A stretch of DNA of 64,000 nt from Winogradskyella vincentii. Lineage in GTDB: Bacteria > Bacteroidota > Bacteroidia > Flavobacteriales > Flavobacteriaceae. Shown here in pieces: positions 9,477 through 17,923 of the stretch. The notes beneath the pieces are model-generated. The model saw nothing but the letters and a program-made list of their open reading frames with translations, was not told the origin of the DNA and ran no database searches. The first letter of the stretch is position 1. The number at the start of each line of letters is the position of its first letter. The stretch is from assembly GCF_020166345.1 (NCBI RefSeq), contig NZ_JAIUJS010000003.1, positions 186,001 through 250,000 on the forward strand, in the 5' to 3' direction. The translations under genes were made by a program, and so were the position numbers.

Positions 9477-9511
9477 CAAAAATAACCCCCTGATAATCAG
9501 AAGGTTATTTT
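9477..9511 (-). terminator. Intrinsic terminator after the tRNA cluster
   Basis: Read on the minus strand, this is a stem AAAATAACC / GGTTATTTTT enclosing a smaller CTGAT/ATCAG inverted repeat, ending in a T run. It begins 2 bases past the tRNA-Arg 3' end, so it most likely ends the Ser-Pro-Arg tRNA transcript. Confidence 0.75.
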
Positions 9512-9512
9512 G

Positions 9513-9586
9513 TGATCGCGACAGGATTCGAACCTGTGACCGTCTGCTTAGAAGGCAGATGCTCTATCCAGCTGAGCTACGCGACC
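9513..9586 (-). tRNA. tRNA-Arg (UCU anticodon)
   Basis: This is a 74-nt cloverleaf on the minus strand. The acceptor arm GGTCGCG pairs with CGCGATC, followed by discriminator A. The anticodon loop reads CTTCTAA, giving UCU, and the T arm contains GGTTCGAATCC. CCA is not encoded. It is the last gene of a three-tRNA transcript, and its 3' end faces the integrase gene, making it the probable integration target of the island at 1-9.4 kb. Confidence 0.95.
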
Positions 9587-9616
9587 ATTCAAGAGTAAAA
9601 CTCTGAATTTTTAAAG

Positions 9617-9691
9617 TCGGGGTGGCAGGATTCGAACCTGCGACCTCCGCGTCCCAAACGCGGCGCGATAACCGGGCTACGCTACACCCCG
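9617..9691 (-). tRNA. tRNA-Pro (UGG anticodon)
   Basis: This is a 75-nt cloverleaf on the minus strand with acceptor stem CGGGGTG / CACCCCG, discriminator A, anticodon loop TTTGGGA (UGG) and T arm GGTTCGAATCC. CCA is not encoded. It is the middle gene of the Ser-Pro-Arg cluster. Confidence 0.95.
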
Positions 9692-9715
9692 AAATTGGTT
9701 ATCAATTCTTTTATG

Positions 9716-9799
9716 CGGAGAGACCGGGATTCGAACCCGGGCAACACTTACGCGTTGACAGATTAGCAATCTGCTCCATTACCACTCTGGCACCTCTCC
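9716..9799 (-). tRNA. tRNA-Ser (GCU anticodon)
   Basis: This is an 84-nt class II tRNA with the long variable arm expected for serine. The acceptor starts GGAGAGG and pairs with the TCTCTCC 3' side, with discriminator G. The anticodon loop TTGCTAA gives GCU. It is the first gene of the tRNA transcript, downstream of a clear promoter at 9836-9867. Confidence 0.95.
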
Positions 9800-9835
9800 A
9801 ATAATTTATAAGAACGTTTCTTAAAATTGCGGATG

Positions 9836-9867
9836 CAAATGTAACTTATCATATTAAAGAACGCAAA
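9836..9867 (-). promoter_or_regulatory. Bacteroidota-type promoter of the tRNA cluster
   Basis: On the minus strand, TTTG (9867-9864) is followed by 20 bases and then TACATTTG (9843-9836). This is a full match to the Bacteroidota sigma-A pattern TTTG-N17-23-TAnnTTTG. Transcription would begin near 9829, about 30 bases before tRNA-Ser. Confidence 0.8.
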
Positions 9868-9993
9868 AAAATCACTCAATTTTTTCTGTAGATTTATATT
9901 ATTTTGAAATATGACTCCTACTTAATTTAAAATCTAAACTTTAACTAAATTTTACTACCAACATTTTAACATTTTCAATAGCTTCGTTATGCT

Positions 9994-11031
9994 ATGTCCA
10001 AGGAAAACCAACTCATAAAATTTACTAAAAAAGGCATTTACTGTCCACAAGGAAAATTCTATTTAGATCCTTGGTTTCCTGTCGAATACGCTATTATTTC
10101 CCATGGACACGCAGATCATGCGCGTTGGGGAATGAAACGTTATTTGTGTACAGATGATTCTAAGGCTATTTTACAACATCGTTTGGGCACAGACATTAAT
10201 ATTAAAAGTATTTCATATAACAACTCAAAAACTATAAATGGTGTCAAGGTATCTTTTCATCCCGCTGGCCATGTAATTGGCTCTGCTCAGATTAGATTGG
10301 AATATAAAGGTTATGTAGTTGTTTTTTCTGGAGATTATAAAACTCAGCCCGATTTTATTACGCAACCATTTGAGCCTGTTAAATGCCATACATTTATTAC
10401 TGAAAGCACATTTGGGTTGCCAATATATAAATGGAAATCTGAAAAAGCACTGCAAGATGAACTACAATCTTGGGTTAAGACAAATCAGGAAAATAATAGA
10501 ACATCCGTATTTTTTGGCTATTCATTAGGAAAGGCCCAACGTTTAATGTCATTACTAGACGGCTGTGACGATATTTATGTGCATCGTGCCATTCATAATT
10601 TAAACAATACTATTTCTGGTTCAGGGATTCAATTACCTGAGACCAAATTATGGTCAGCAGATTTAGATAAAAAAACAATTCAAAATAAAATCATAATTGC
10701 ACCACCAGCCTTATTAGGTTCTCGTATGCTGAAACGTGTTCCAAATGTTGCAACGGCCGTCTGTTCAGGTTGGATGCAAATCCGTGGTAATAGACGATGG
10801 CAATCCGTTGATGCAGGATTTGTGGTTAGTGATCATGCTGATTGGGACGGTTTAATTTCTGCTGTTAAAGCTACTGGAGCAGAACAGGTTTATGTAACAC
10901 ATGGTTCTCAAGCAGTATTTTCAAAATATCTTAATGAAATCGGGATAAAAGCAGATGAGCTAGTAACTGAATATGGTGATGAGGCTTTAGCTAAAGCTGA
11001 GAAGGAAACTGAAAATATTGTTACAGAATGA
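9994..11031 (+). CDS. Ligase-associated MBL-fold DNA exonuclease
   Basis: This is a 345-aa metallo-beta-lactamase-fold protein of the beta-CASP or mRNA-processing-like type found next to ATP-dependent DNA ligases. The metal site HGHADH is at residues 37-42, with a later HPAGHVIGSAQ (His), FSGDYK (Asp) and THGSQ (His). It is expected to trim DNA ends before ligation. Its stop overlaps the ligase start as ATGA, and it leads the exonuclease-ligase-helicase operon. No signal peptide is present, so it acts in the cytoplasm. The family name is secure; the exact nuclease polarity cannot be read from sequence. Confidence 0.92.
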   Translation: MSKENQLIKFTKKGIYCPQGKFYLDPWFPVEYAIISHGHADHARWGMKRYLCTDDSKAILQHRLGTDINIKSISYNNSKTINGVKVSFHPAGHVIGSAQIRLEYKGYVVVFSGDYKTQPDFITQPFEPVKCHTFITESTFGLPIYKWKSEKALQDELQSWVKTNQENNRTSVFFGYSLGKAQRLMSLLDGCDDIYVHRAIHNLNNTISGSGIQLPETKLWSADLDKKTIQNKIIIAPPALLGSRMLKRVPNVATAVCSGWMQIRGNRRWQSVDAGFVVSDHADWDGLISAVKATGAEQVYVTHGSQAVFSKYLNEIGIKADELVTEYGDEALAKAEKETENIVTE

Positions 11032-12617
11032 AGTTGTTTTCAGAATTGATAAGTACCATAGAGATTACAAATAAAACCAATGCCAAGATTGATGCTTTGG
11101 TACAGTACTTCAAAACTGCACCAGATAAAGATAAATTGTGGCTAATTGCCTTATTTACTGGCAAACGACCATCACGTCCAGTTAAAACAACTTTAATGAA
11201 GGAATGGTGTATGGAATTGACACAACTACCAGAATGGTTGTTTCTTGAAAGTTATAGTACCGTTGGTGATTTGGGTGAAACATTGGCCTTGTTGCTACCA
11301 GAACCTACACATCAATTAGATTTAAGTTTGAATGAATGGATGACGGAACTCAAAGCATTGAAACCTAAATCTGATGAAGACAAGAAAGCATTTGTGTTAG
11401 AAGCTTGGACTGGACTTGACCAACAAGAAAGACTTATTTTTAATAAATTAATTGGTGGTAGTTTTAGAATTGGTGTTTCAAAAAAAACTTTAGTAAATGC
11501 CCTTGCTAAGCTTACCAATATTGACGCTAATCAACTTATGCATAGCATTATTGGTAATTGGGATATCAACTCAATTTCATTTGAAGAATTGATTCATGGA
11601 AAACATATCAATTACGATAACTCTAAACCATATCCTTTTTGTTTGGCCTATGCTCTAGAGAAGAAATTAACAGAATTGGGTGAAACCAACGATTGGATTG
11701 TTGAACAAAAATGGGATGGTATTCGTGGGCAAATTGTAAAGCGTAATAACGAAATATATATCTGGTCTCGTGGTGAAGAATTGGTGACTAAGCAATTTCC
11801 TGAATTGGTTGAAGCATTTAGCAACTTTAAGGATGACTTCGTTATTGATGGTGAAATATTAGCCATGAAAAACAATGATGTTTTGCTGTTCAATGATTTG
11901 CAGAAGCGTCTAAATCGTAAGAACGTCACAAAGAAATTGTTAGAAGAGGTTCCTGTTGGCTTTAAAGCCTACGATATTCTTGAGTTTAATGGCGACGATA
12001 TTAGAGAACAACCTTTTGAAAATAGACGAAAACGATTAGAAACTCTATTTAATTCAGTGGCTCTGCCCGAACATGTCAAGCTATCATTTATAGTAGATTT
12101 TAAGAGATGGGAAGACCTTCATGACATACGGAATAATTCTAGAGCCATAAATAGCGAAGGGTTAATGCTAAAACAAAAGAAATCACCTTATCACACAGGT
12201 CGAAAAAAAGGTGATTGGTGGAAGTGGAAGGTTGACCCATTAACGATTGACGCTGTAATGATTTACGCTCAAAAGGGTAGTGGTCGTCGAAGCAGTAAAT
12301 ACACGGATTATACCTTTGCCGTTAAGAAAGATGATGCTTTAGTTACTGTGGCTAAAGCCTATTCTGGATTAACAGACAAGGAAATTACAGAAATATCACA
12401 ATGGGTAAATAAGAATGCCATTGAAAGATTTGGGCCTGTTAGAACCGTAAAACCAGAATTAGTTTTTGAAATTGCTTTTGAAGGTATCGCTCTAAGCAAC
12501 CGTCATAAATCTGGGGTTGCACTACGTTTCCCTCGAATTGCTAGATGGCGAAGAGATAAGCCCGCTAGCGAGATAGATACTATAGAAACCGTTAAACAAC
12601 TAATTACTGCACCTTGA
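11028..12617 (+). CDS. ATP-dependent DNA ligase
   Basis: This is a 529-aa ligase that seals nicks using ATP, distinct from the NAD-dependent replicative LigA. The adenylation motif I is EQKWDGIRG with nucleophile Lys228. Motif III shows in VIDGEI (272-277), motif IV in EGLMLKQ and motif V in WWKWK. The N-terminal helical DNA-binding domain (about 1-200) precedes the nucleotidyltransferase core, and the last 120 residues form the OB-fold. It overlaps both neighbours, the exonuclease as ATGA and the helicase as TTGA, which indicates translational coupling. Its likely role is a DNA damage repair module rather than replication. Confidence 0.95.
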   Translation: MKLFSELISTIEITNKTNAKIDALVQYFKTAPDKDKLWLIALFTGKRPSRPVKTTLMKEWCMELTQLPEWLFLESYSTVGDLGETLALLLPEPTHQLDLSLNEWMTELKALKPKSDEDKKAFVLEAWTGLDQQERLIFNKLIGGSFRIGVSKKTLVNALAKLTNIDANQLMHSIIGNWDINSISFEELIHGKHINYDNSKPYPFCLAYALEKKLTELGETNDWIVEQKWDGIRGQIVKRNNEIYIWSRGEELVTKQFPELVEAFSNFKDDFVIDGEILAMKNNDVLLFNDLQKRLNRKNVTKKLLEEVPVGFKAYDILEFNGDDIREQPFENRRKRLETLFNSVALPEHVKLSFIVDFKRWEDLHDIRNNSRAINSEGLMLKQKKSPYHTGRKKGDWWKWKVDPLTIDAVMIYAQKGSGRRSSKYTDYTFAVKKDDALVTVAKAYSGLTDKEITEISQWVNKNAIERFGPVRTVKPELVFEIAFEGIALSNRHKSGVALRFPRIARWRRDKPASEIDTIETVKQLITAP

Positions 12618-15067
12618 GCCAATTTAGAGACAGCGACGGTTTACGCATCATTAATAATTGGATGGCAGAAAAGGGACATGCACCTTTTCCATTTCAATTA
12701 CAGACTTGGCAACGTTTTTCAAATGGCTATTCTGGAATGGTGGTAGCACCAACTGGATTTGGAAAGACATTTTCTGTTTTTCTAGCTGTAGTGATTGATT
12801 ATCTCAATCATCCAGAACGCTATCCGAAAGGTTTAAAATTATTGTGGATAAGTCCACTACGCTCGTTGGCAAAGGACTTAGCAAAAGCAATGACTGAAGC
12901 GGTTGAAGACATAGGTTTAGATTGGTCGGTGCAAGTTAGAAATGGAGATACACCAACTGCAACAAGACGCAAACAAGAACGCTTAATGCCAGATGTGTTA
13001 CTCACAACACCAGAAACCATGCATTTGTTGTTCTCTCAGAAAAAAAATTCGAGATGGTTTAAGAGTGTAAGATGTGTTGTAATTGATGAGTGGCATGAAC
13101 TTATTGGCAATAAACGTGGTGTTCTCACAGAACTAGCAATTTCTCAATTGAGACATTATTCATCTAAGGTTCAAATTTGGGGAATCACGGCGACGATAGG
13201 GAATCTTGAGGAAGCAAAGCAAGTGTTATTGCCATATCCAAATCTTAAAGTTACTCAGGTAACGGCAAAACAAAAGAAGAAATTAGATATCATTTCTGTG
13301 CTTCCAGATGAAATTGAAGTCTTGCCTTGGGCTGGTCATTTGGGCACTAAAATGGTAGATAAAATACTACCAATCATAGCATCAAATACTACAACCCTGA
13401 TTTTCACTAACACGAGAGGTCAAGCTGAATTGTGGTACCAAGTACTATTGAATGCACAACCTGACTTGGCTGGATTGTTGGCCATCCATCACGGATCCAT
13501 AGATAAAAAGTTACGTAACTGGATTGAAGATAATATTGCTTCAGGATATCTAAAGGCTGTAGTATGTACGTCATCTTTGGATTTAGGTGTGGATTTTAAA
13601 CCGGTTGATTGTGTGATACAGATTGGCTCAGTTAAAGGCATAGCGCGATTTATGCAACGCGCAGGCCGAAGTGGACATTCACCTTTTGAGCGTTCAAAAA
13701 TTTACTTTGTACCAACGCATTCTTTAGAATTGGTGGAAGTTTCGGCATTAAAGGAAGCTATAAAAGAAAAGCAGATGGAATCTCGTGATCCTATGGTGTT
13801 GACTTTCGATGTTTTAGTACAGTTTATGGTGACCTTGGCTGTTGGTGAAGGGTTTGAGGCTGAGGCATTATATAAGCGTGTTAAACAAACTCATGCTTTC
13901 CAATACTTAACTAAAGATGATTGGCAATGGTGCTTACATTTTATTACAAAGGGTGGTAAGACGCTACATTCTTATGAAGAATTCCATAAAGTCATTCTCG
14001 ATGAAGATGAAACATATAAAGTAAAAAGCCGTCGTATTAGCATGCTTCATCGCATGAATATTGGTGCTATAGTGAGCGAAGTAAACTTGAAGGTAAAGTA
14101 CTTTTCTGGTGGATATATTGGTATGATTGAAGAGTTTTTTGTTTCAAAACTAAAACCAGGCGAAAGTTTCATCTTGGCGGGACGAATTTTGGAATTGGTT
14201 CAGATTAAAGATATGACGGTTTTGGTAAGACGCAGTAAAGCAAAAAAAGCAGTATCACCAAGTTGGTTAGGTGGTCGTTTACCTTTGACATCTCATTTGA
14301 GTCATTATTTACGATTGAAATTGTCAGATGCTCTACAGCCAGGACGATTAGAAAAAGAATTACGTTTTTTAAATCCATTGGTTAGCCGACAAAATGAACA
14401 TTCTCACATACCAAAAGCGGATGAGTTTTTGGTTGAACTAATTGAAACTAAAGATGGCCATCACTTATTTATGTATCCATTTGAAGGTCGTTTGGTACAT
14501 GAAGTGTTTTCAGCATTGATGGCATATCGTATTAGTAAGTTAACTCAAATTACATTTACAATTGCCATGAATGATTATGGCTTCGAATTATTGAGTGATC
14601 AACCGATACCAATTTCAGAAGAAAATATTGAAACTTTATTGAGTAAAGACAATCTTATGGATGATGTCATTGCTAGCATAAATGCATCAGAAATGGCATC
14701 TCGTAAATTTAGGGATATAGCAGTAATAGCAGGTCTGGTTGTGCAATCCCAACCTGGAACACGGAAGAACAACAAAAGTCTACAGTCTTCTTCTGGACTT
14801 ATATTTAGGGTTTTGGAAGACTATGAACCTGAGAATTTGTTATTGAGACAAGCTTATACCGAAGTATTTAACCAACAGTTAGAAGAAGCGAGGTTACAAC
14901 AAGCATTTGACCGTATTTCTAATAGTAAGATCATCGTTAAACATGCCAAGTCATTTACACCATTAAGTTTCCCACTTAAAGTCGATAGCCTTCGTGGCAC
15001 CATGAGTAATGAGAATTTAGATAAGCGTATTCAGAGAATTAAAGAGCAAGCTTTTAAGGTAGAATAG
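12614..15067 (+). CDS. Ligase-associated DEXH-box helicase (Lhr-like)
   Basis: This is an 817-aa superfamily 2 helicase related to Lhr. Walker A is APTGFGKT (45-52), the DEXH box is DEWH (158-161) and motif VI is QRAGRSGHS. The DEXH domain is followed by a helicase C domain, a winged-helix region and a long C-terminal domain with a DEAD/H-associated fold. The start codon is probably TTG at 12614, overlapping the ligase stop. The next ATG at 12662 would remove the RIINNW segment before the Q-like motif. It probably unwinds or remodels damaged DNA together with the exonuclease and ligase. Confidence 0.93.
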   Translation: MSQFRDSDGLRIINNWMAEKGHAPFPFQLQTWQRFSNGYSGMVVAPTGFGKTFSVFLAVVIDYLNHPERYPKGLKLLWISPLRSLAKDLAKAMTEAVEDIGLDWSVQVRNGDTPTATRRKQERLMPDVLLTTPETMHLLFSQKKNSRWFKSVRCVVIDEWHELIGNKRGVLTELAISQLRHYSSKVQIWGITATIGNLEEAKQVLLPYPNLKVTQVTAKQKKKLDIISVLPDEIEVLPWAGHLGTKMVDKILPIIASNTTTLIFTNTRGQAELWYQVLLNAQPDLAGLLAIHHGSIDKKLRNWIEDNIASGYLKAVVCTSSLDLGVDFKPVDCVIQIGSVKGIARFMQRAGRSGHSPFERSKIYFVPTHSLELVEVSALKEAIKEKQMESRDPMVLTFDVLVQFMVTLAVGEGFEAEALYKRVKQTHAFQYLTKDDWQWCLHFITKGGKTLHSYEEFHKVILDEDETYKVKSRRISMLHRMNIGAIVSEVNLKVKYFSGGYIGMIEEFFVSKLKPGESFILAGRILELVQIKDMTVLVRRSKAKKAVSPSWLGGRLPLTSHLSHYLRLKLSDALQPGRLEKELRFLNPLVSRQNEHSHIPKADEFLVELIETKDGHHLFMYPFEGRLVHEVFSALMAYRISKLTQITFTIAMNDYGFELLSDQPIPISEENIETLLSKDNLMDDVIASINASEMASRKFRDIAVIAGLVVQSQPGTRKNNKSLQSSSGLIFRVLEDYEPENLLLRQAYTEVFNQQLEEARLQQAFDRISNSKIIVKHAKSFTPLSFPLKVDSLRGTMSNENLDKRIQRIKEQAFKVE

Positions 15068-15100
15068 TCATTACGAGGGAAGAATGACCGAAGTAATCTA
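15067..15100 (+). repeat. REP-like repeat copy A
   Basis: This copy starts with GTCATTACGAGG and ends with GAAGTAATCTA. It overlaps the helicase stop region and lies immediately upstream of the GIY-YIG gene. It is the same family as copies B, C and D. Confidence 0.75.
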
Positions 15101-15117
15101 ATTTGTATTTTCATCAT

Positions 15118-15396
15118 ATGAAACCAGGATTCGTTTATATTTTGACCAATAAAAATAATACAACACTTTATGCAGGTGTTACTTCAAATCTTGAAAAGCG
15201 CCTTAAACAACACAGGTCAGATTTAAATCCAAAATCTTTTACGTCGAGATATAAACTCTACAAATTAGTATATTTTGAATCTTATCAAATGATAGGCGAT
15301 GCTATTGCTAGAGAGAAGCAAATTAAGGCTGGGAGTAGAGCAAAGAAAGTTGTATTGATTGAAAAAGAAAATCCACACTGGAATAATTTGGATTGA
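15118..15396 (+). CDS. Small GIY-YIG nuclease-domain protein
   Basis: This is a 92-aa single-domain GIY-YIG protein of the UPF0213/YhbQ type. The pattern is FVYIL...LYAGVT, then the conserved Arg in SNLEKRLKQH, the catalytic Glu in AIAREKQIK and a C-terminal NPHW. I chose the ATG at 15118; the frame extends to a TTG at 15103, but family members start at MKPGFVYIL. The gene interrupts the otherwise contiguous repair operon between helicase and pdeM and is flanked by inverted copies of a REP-like repeat, one abutting its stop codon. This suggests a mobile or repeat-linked cassette. The target DNA and activity are unknown. Confidence 0.88.
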   Translation: MKPGFVYILTNKNNTTLYAGVTSNLEKRLKQHRSDLNPKSFTSRYKLYKLVYFESYQMIGDAIAREKQIKAGSRAKKVVLIEKENPHWNNLD

Positions 15397-15432
15397 GATT
15401 GCTTCCTGCTTCGTTCCTCGTAGTCGCAATGA
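15396..15432 (-). repeat. REP-like repeat copy B (inverted)
   Basis: This is the inverted version of copy A. It starts AGATTGCTTCCTGCTTCG on the plus strand and ends GTCGCAATGA. It begins on the last base of the GIY-YIG stop codon, so A and B bracket that gene. Confidence 0.75.
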
Positions 15433-15442
15433 TATGCATTTT

Positions 15443-15477
15443 GTCATTACGAGGAGCAAAGTGACGAAGTAATCTTA
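15443..15477 (+). repeat. REP-like repeat copy C
   Basis: The sequence runs from GTCATTACGAGGAGC to GACGAAGTAATCTTA. It is a direct copy of A and pairs with the inverted copy D about 18 bases later. Confidence 0.78.
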
Positions 15478-15494
15478 ATGTTATAATGTTTGAT

Positions 15495-15522
15495 TAGATT
15501 GCTTCACTTCGTTCGCAATGAC
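15495..15522 (-). repeat. REP-like repeat copy D (inverted)
   Basis: The sequence on the plus strand is TAGATTGCTTCACTTCG followed by TTCGCAATGAC. It pairs with copy C as an inverted repeat and could form a long hairpin just upstream of pdeM. Confidence 0.78.
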
Positions 15523-15564
15523 GATAGTTTTCACTTTATCTTATTATTTTCGCAAGCACAAAAA

Positions 15565-16215
15565 GTGAATTTAGTTACCGAACATATTACCATCTTAAAC
15601 GAGGAGTTAATCCTAACCAATCAACGCGCTATCTATTGGAATAAGGAAAGTGCACTTATTCTATCAGATCTTCATATAGGTAAAACGGCTCATTTTAGAC
15701 GGCATGGTATTCCAATGCCAGATGACATTCTTCAAAAGGATTTAAGACGTTTAAGGGAACTTATAAATCATTTTAATACCAGGAGATTAATAATTGTTGG
15801 AGATTTATTTCATGCTGAAACCAACAGTGACATGGATACATTTAAAACTTGGTTAAAGCAATTTGATGACTTAAGTTTGGTTCTTGTCAAGGGCAATCAC
15901 GATAGACAATCTCAGCGATTAATGGATGAATTGAACATTCATGTTGAATCCACGCTAATTATTGATCCATTTATATTTGTTCACGATCCAAGTGATAAGA
16001 CAATGAAGAATTTTACTTTTTCAGGTCATATTCACCCAGGTGTTTTATTAAAGGGGAAGGGAAAGCAGAAATTAAGACTGCCTTGCTATCAAGTAAGTGA
16101 AAATCAAATAATTTTACCTGCTTTTAGCCTTTTTACAGGTTTAAACACTCGTAGTACTATAACCGAAGTTGTATCATACGCTTTTACTGATTCTGCAATT
16201 TTCAGATTACAATAA
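15565..16215 (+). CDS. pdeM: Ligase-associated metallophosphoesterase PdeM
   Basis: This is a calcineurin-like phosphoesterase of the family associated with ATP ligase operons, about 216 aa. The metal motifs are in order: DLHIGKTAHF, GDLFHAE, GNHDR and GHIHPG. I chose the GTG at 15565. The open frame continues back to 15490, but those residues (LLHFVRNDD) are translated from REP copy D and are not protein-like. It probably hydrolyses phosphodiester bonds during DNA repair. It belongs functionally with the upstream operon, although the GIY-YIG and repeat insert now separates them by about 500 bases. Confidence 0.88.
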   Translation: MNLVTEHITILNEELILTNQRAIYWNKESALILSDLHIGKTAHFRRHGIPMPDDILQKDLRRLRELINHFNTRRLIIVGDLFHAETNSDMDTFKTWLKQFDDLSLVLVKGNHDRQSQRLMDELNIHVESTLIIDPFIFVHDPSDKTMKNFTFSGHIHPGVLLKGKGKQKLRLPCYQVSENQIILPAFSLFTGLNTRSTITEVVSYAFTDSAIFRLQ

Positions 16216-16328
16216 ATTTCATTTTATCGAATAAATATTGCATTTTATCGATAAATTAAATTTTTTTACTATGTTTGTCTTCCAAATCTTTTGAAGCTTG
16301 CAATTAGTTTCGTTGAAATTATTAACCA

Positions 16329-16748
16329 ATGAAGAACCTACTTAAATTCATTCCCTTTTTTGGGTTAGCTTTTATTATGAAAGCTTGTATAGTTGAACCT
16401 GTCGATGTAGAATTGAATCAATCTAATTCTGATCTTAATGCCCAATTTGACACCAATTGTACTGGTGATTTACCAAAAACACGATTAATTAATAATGGAA
16501 CAATTCCCTTTGATCTTCAAGTAATCAATGAGGATGGCGTTGCAGAAATTACAATAACTAGCATCGATCCTGGTATTACTACAGCTTGGAATGAGTTTGC
16601 AGTTGGAGAAGTATTATTTTCTGTATCTAACTATGCACCAATGGTAAATGATGATAAGGTCCTCATTGACATGGACACCTGTATGGGTTATGAGATTGTG
16701 ATTAATGGTGATAATGAAATTGAATCTTACGATCCAATTACATTTTAG
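16329..16748 (+). CDS. Small putative exported or lipid-anchored protein
   Basis: This is a 139-aa protein with an N-terminal hydrophobic segment (about 3-18) ending in MKAC, so Cys20 may be lipidated. The Lys before Ala-Cys makes the lipobox imperfect. The mature part is acidic, short and beta-rich, with two further Cys (in TNCTGD and DTCMG) that could form a disulfide. I do not recognise the family. Its 3' end overlaps the convergent methyltransferase gene by 11 bases. Confidence 0.65.
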   Translation: MKNLLKFIPFFGLAFIMKACIVEPVDVELNQSNSDLNAQFDTNCTGDLPKTRLINNGTIPFDLQVINEDGVAEITITSIDPGITTAWNEFAVGEVLFSVSNYAPMVNDDKVLIDMDTCMGYEIVINGDNEIESYDPITF

Positions 16749-17916
16749 AGCAAATTATAATTGTTTTTTCATCATTGATATTTGTTGTGAAAAACAAATA
16801 AATATCTCCACCATCTTTTAATTTCATTTTTTTTCTAATGTCACCTACAGATATTGGGAAATTTCGAGTGGTTACGTTTGCGTTGCGTATACTTTCTTTA
16901 GCCATTGCTTTTTTATTAAACGGTAGACATTTTATAATTTTGAACCGTCTGCCTGGAAATTCGATTAAATCTGTTGAAGTATACAGATGCGAGTGTTTAT
17001 GAAGCTTCGGAAGCTTGAGTAAATTACTAACAGTGTTGAAAGCTCCGGCTTTAAGTATAGCTGAATTTGGTTCATATAAATAGGAGAGTGGCTGAGAATA
17101 GTCTATTTCTAAATTAAATTCGTCTCCTAAGTTAAATTCTAGAACTTGTTTTTTTGATTTAATGAGGTTTATTGTTTTTATCTTCAAATCAGAGTTAAAA
17201 TCGCGTTCAAGTACCCAAAGCAATTCCTTTACTTCATTGTTAACCGCAACAATATGCAACTCTTTAGCATTTTTTAAATCTTGATAGGTAGCTTTAATAT
17301 CTAGTAAGGGTGATGTTTTAATCATCACATTTTTAGCATATTTAAGAAAAAGCCCTTTAAAGGTTTTTACATTTGGCGTACAGTCAGAAAGTAAAAACAC
17401 CTTCTTTTTAGATTCATCACGTCGCGAAGGATCTACGTAAATCCAGTCAAATGGTTTATCAATACGCTTTAAAGCATCAATGCCGTTTTCACTGAGACAT
17501 TCAATGTTAGCTACATTTAATGCCCTGAAATTATGTGAAACTATTTCAGATAGTTGTTCATTTATTTCACAATGAATAACAGAATCCACCTGTTTTGAGA
17601 AGTAATAGGCATCTATTCCAAATCCACTGGTTAGATCGATTAAAGATTCGCCCGAAACTAATTTGGCTTTGTAATTTGCGGTAACTTCAGATGAGGTTTG
17701 CTCAATATTAAGCTTATTGGGATAATAAATGTTTTTAGTATTGAACCACGTCGGGAGTTTTTTTTCTGAACGTTTTTTAGCTTCAATCTGTTCTATTATT
17801 TCTTTTGAAGAGACGCCTAAAAAATCAATACCTTTCAATAATAAACTTGAAATATCTGAATTTAAATTTAAATCAATAAATTCTTGAACTACAGTATTTA
17901 ATAAAAGTTTATTCAA
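16738..17916 (-). CDS. Class I SAM-dependent methyltransferase with THUMP-like domain
   Basis: This is a 392-aa protein. An N-terminal helical region (about 1-80) precedes a Rossmann methyltransferase core. The SAM-binding motif is LIDLTSGFGIDAYYFS and the active-site-like motif is DWIYVDPSRR, as in the family annotated with a C-terminal THUMP-like domain. The likely substrate is RNA, but this is by family analogy only. It lies 7 bases from the next gene on the same strand (AI-2E transporter). Confidence 0.82.
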   Translation of the reverse strand: MNKLLLNTVVQEFIDLNLNSDISSLLLKGIDFLGVSSKEIIEQIEAKKRSEKKLPTWFNTKNIYYPNKLNIEQTSSEVTANYKAKLVSGESLIDLTSGFGIDAYYFSKQVDSVIHCEINEQLSEIVSHNFRALNVANIECLSENGIDALKRIDKPFDWIYVDPSRRDESKKKVFLLSDCTPNVKTFKGLFLKYAKNVMIKTSPLLDIKATYQDLKNAKELHIVAVNNEVKELLWVLERDFNSDLKIKTINLIKSKKQVLEFNLGDEFNLEIDYSQPLSYLYEPNSAILKAGAFNTVSNLLKLPKLHKHSHLYTSTDLIEFPGRRFKIIKCLPFNKKAMAKESIRNANVTTRNFPISVGDIRKKMKLKDGGDIYLFFTTNINDEKTIIICSKM

Positions 17917-17923
17917 CTTATTA

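Noticed and set aside
9622-9804. Plus-strand 60-aa frame MAGFEPATSASQTRRDNR... across the tRNA genes
   Set aside because: It is the antisense reading of tRNA-Pro and tRNA-Ser; AGFEPATSASQTRR is a well-known artefact of tRNA antisense frames. The cloverleaf tRNAs explain the sequence.
10225-10455. Antisense frames inside the exonuclease and other large genes
   Set aside because: They overlap well-supported genes with intact motifs and show no family resemblance, so they are shadows.
15490-15564. N-terminal extension of pdeM
   Set aside because: The residues come from REP copy D and nearby bases, and LLHFVRNDD is a typical translated-repeat artefact. The GTG at 15565 is the better start.
16218-16260. 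Direct repeat of CATTTTATCGA between pdeM and the small exported protein gene
   Set aside because: Two short AT-rich copies only; likely low-complexity sequence without a clear function.
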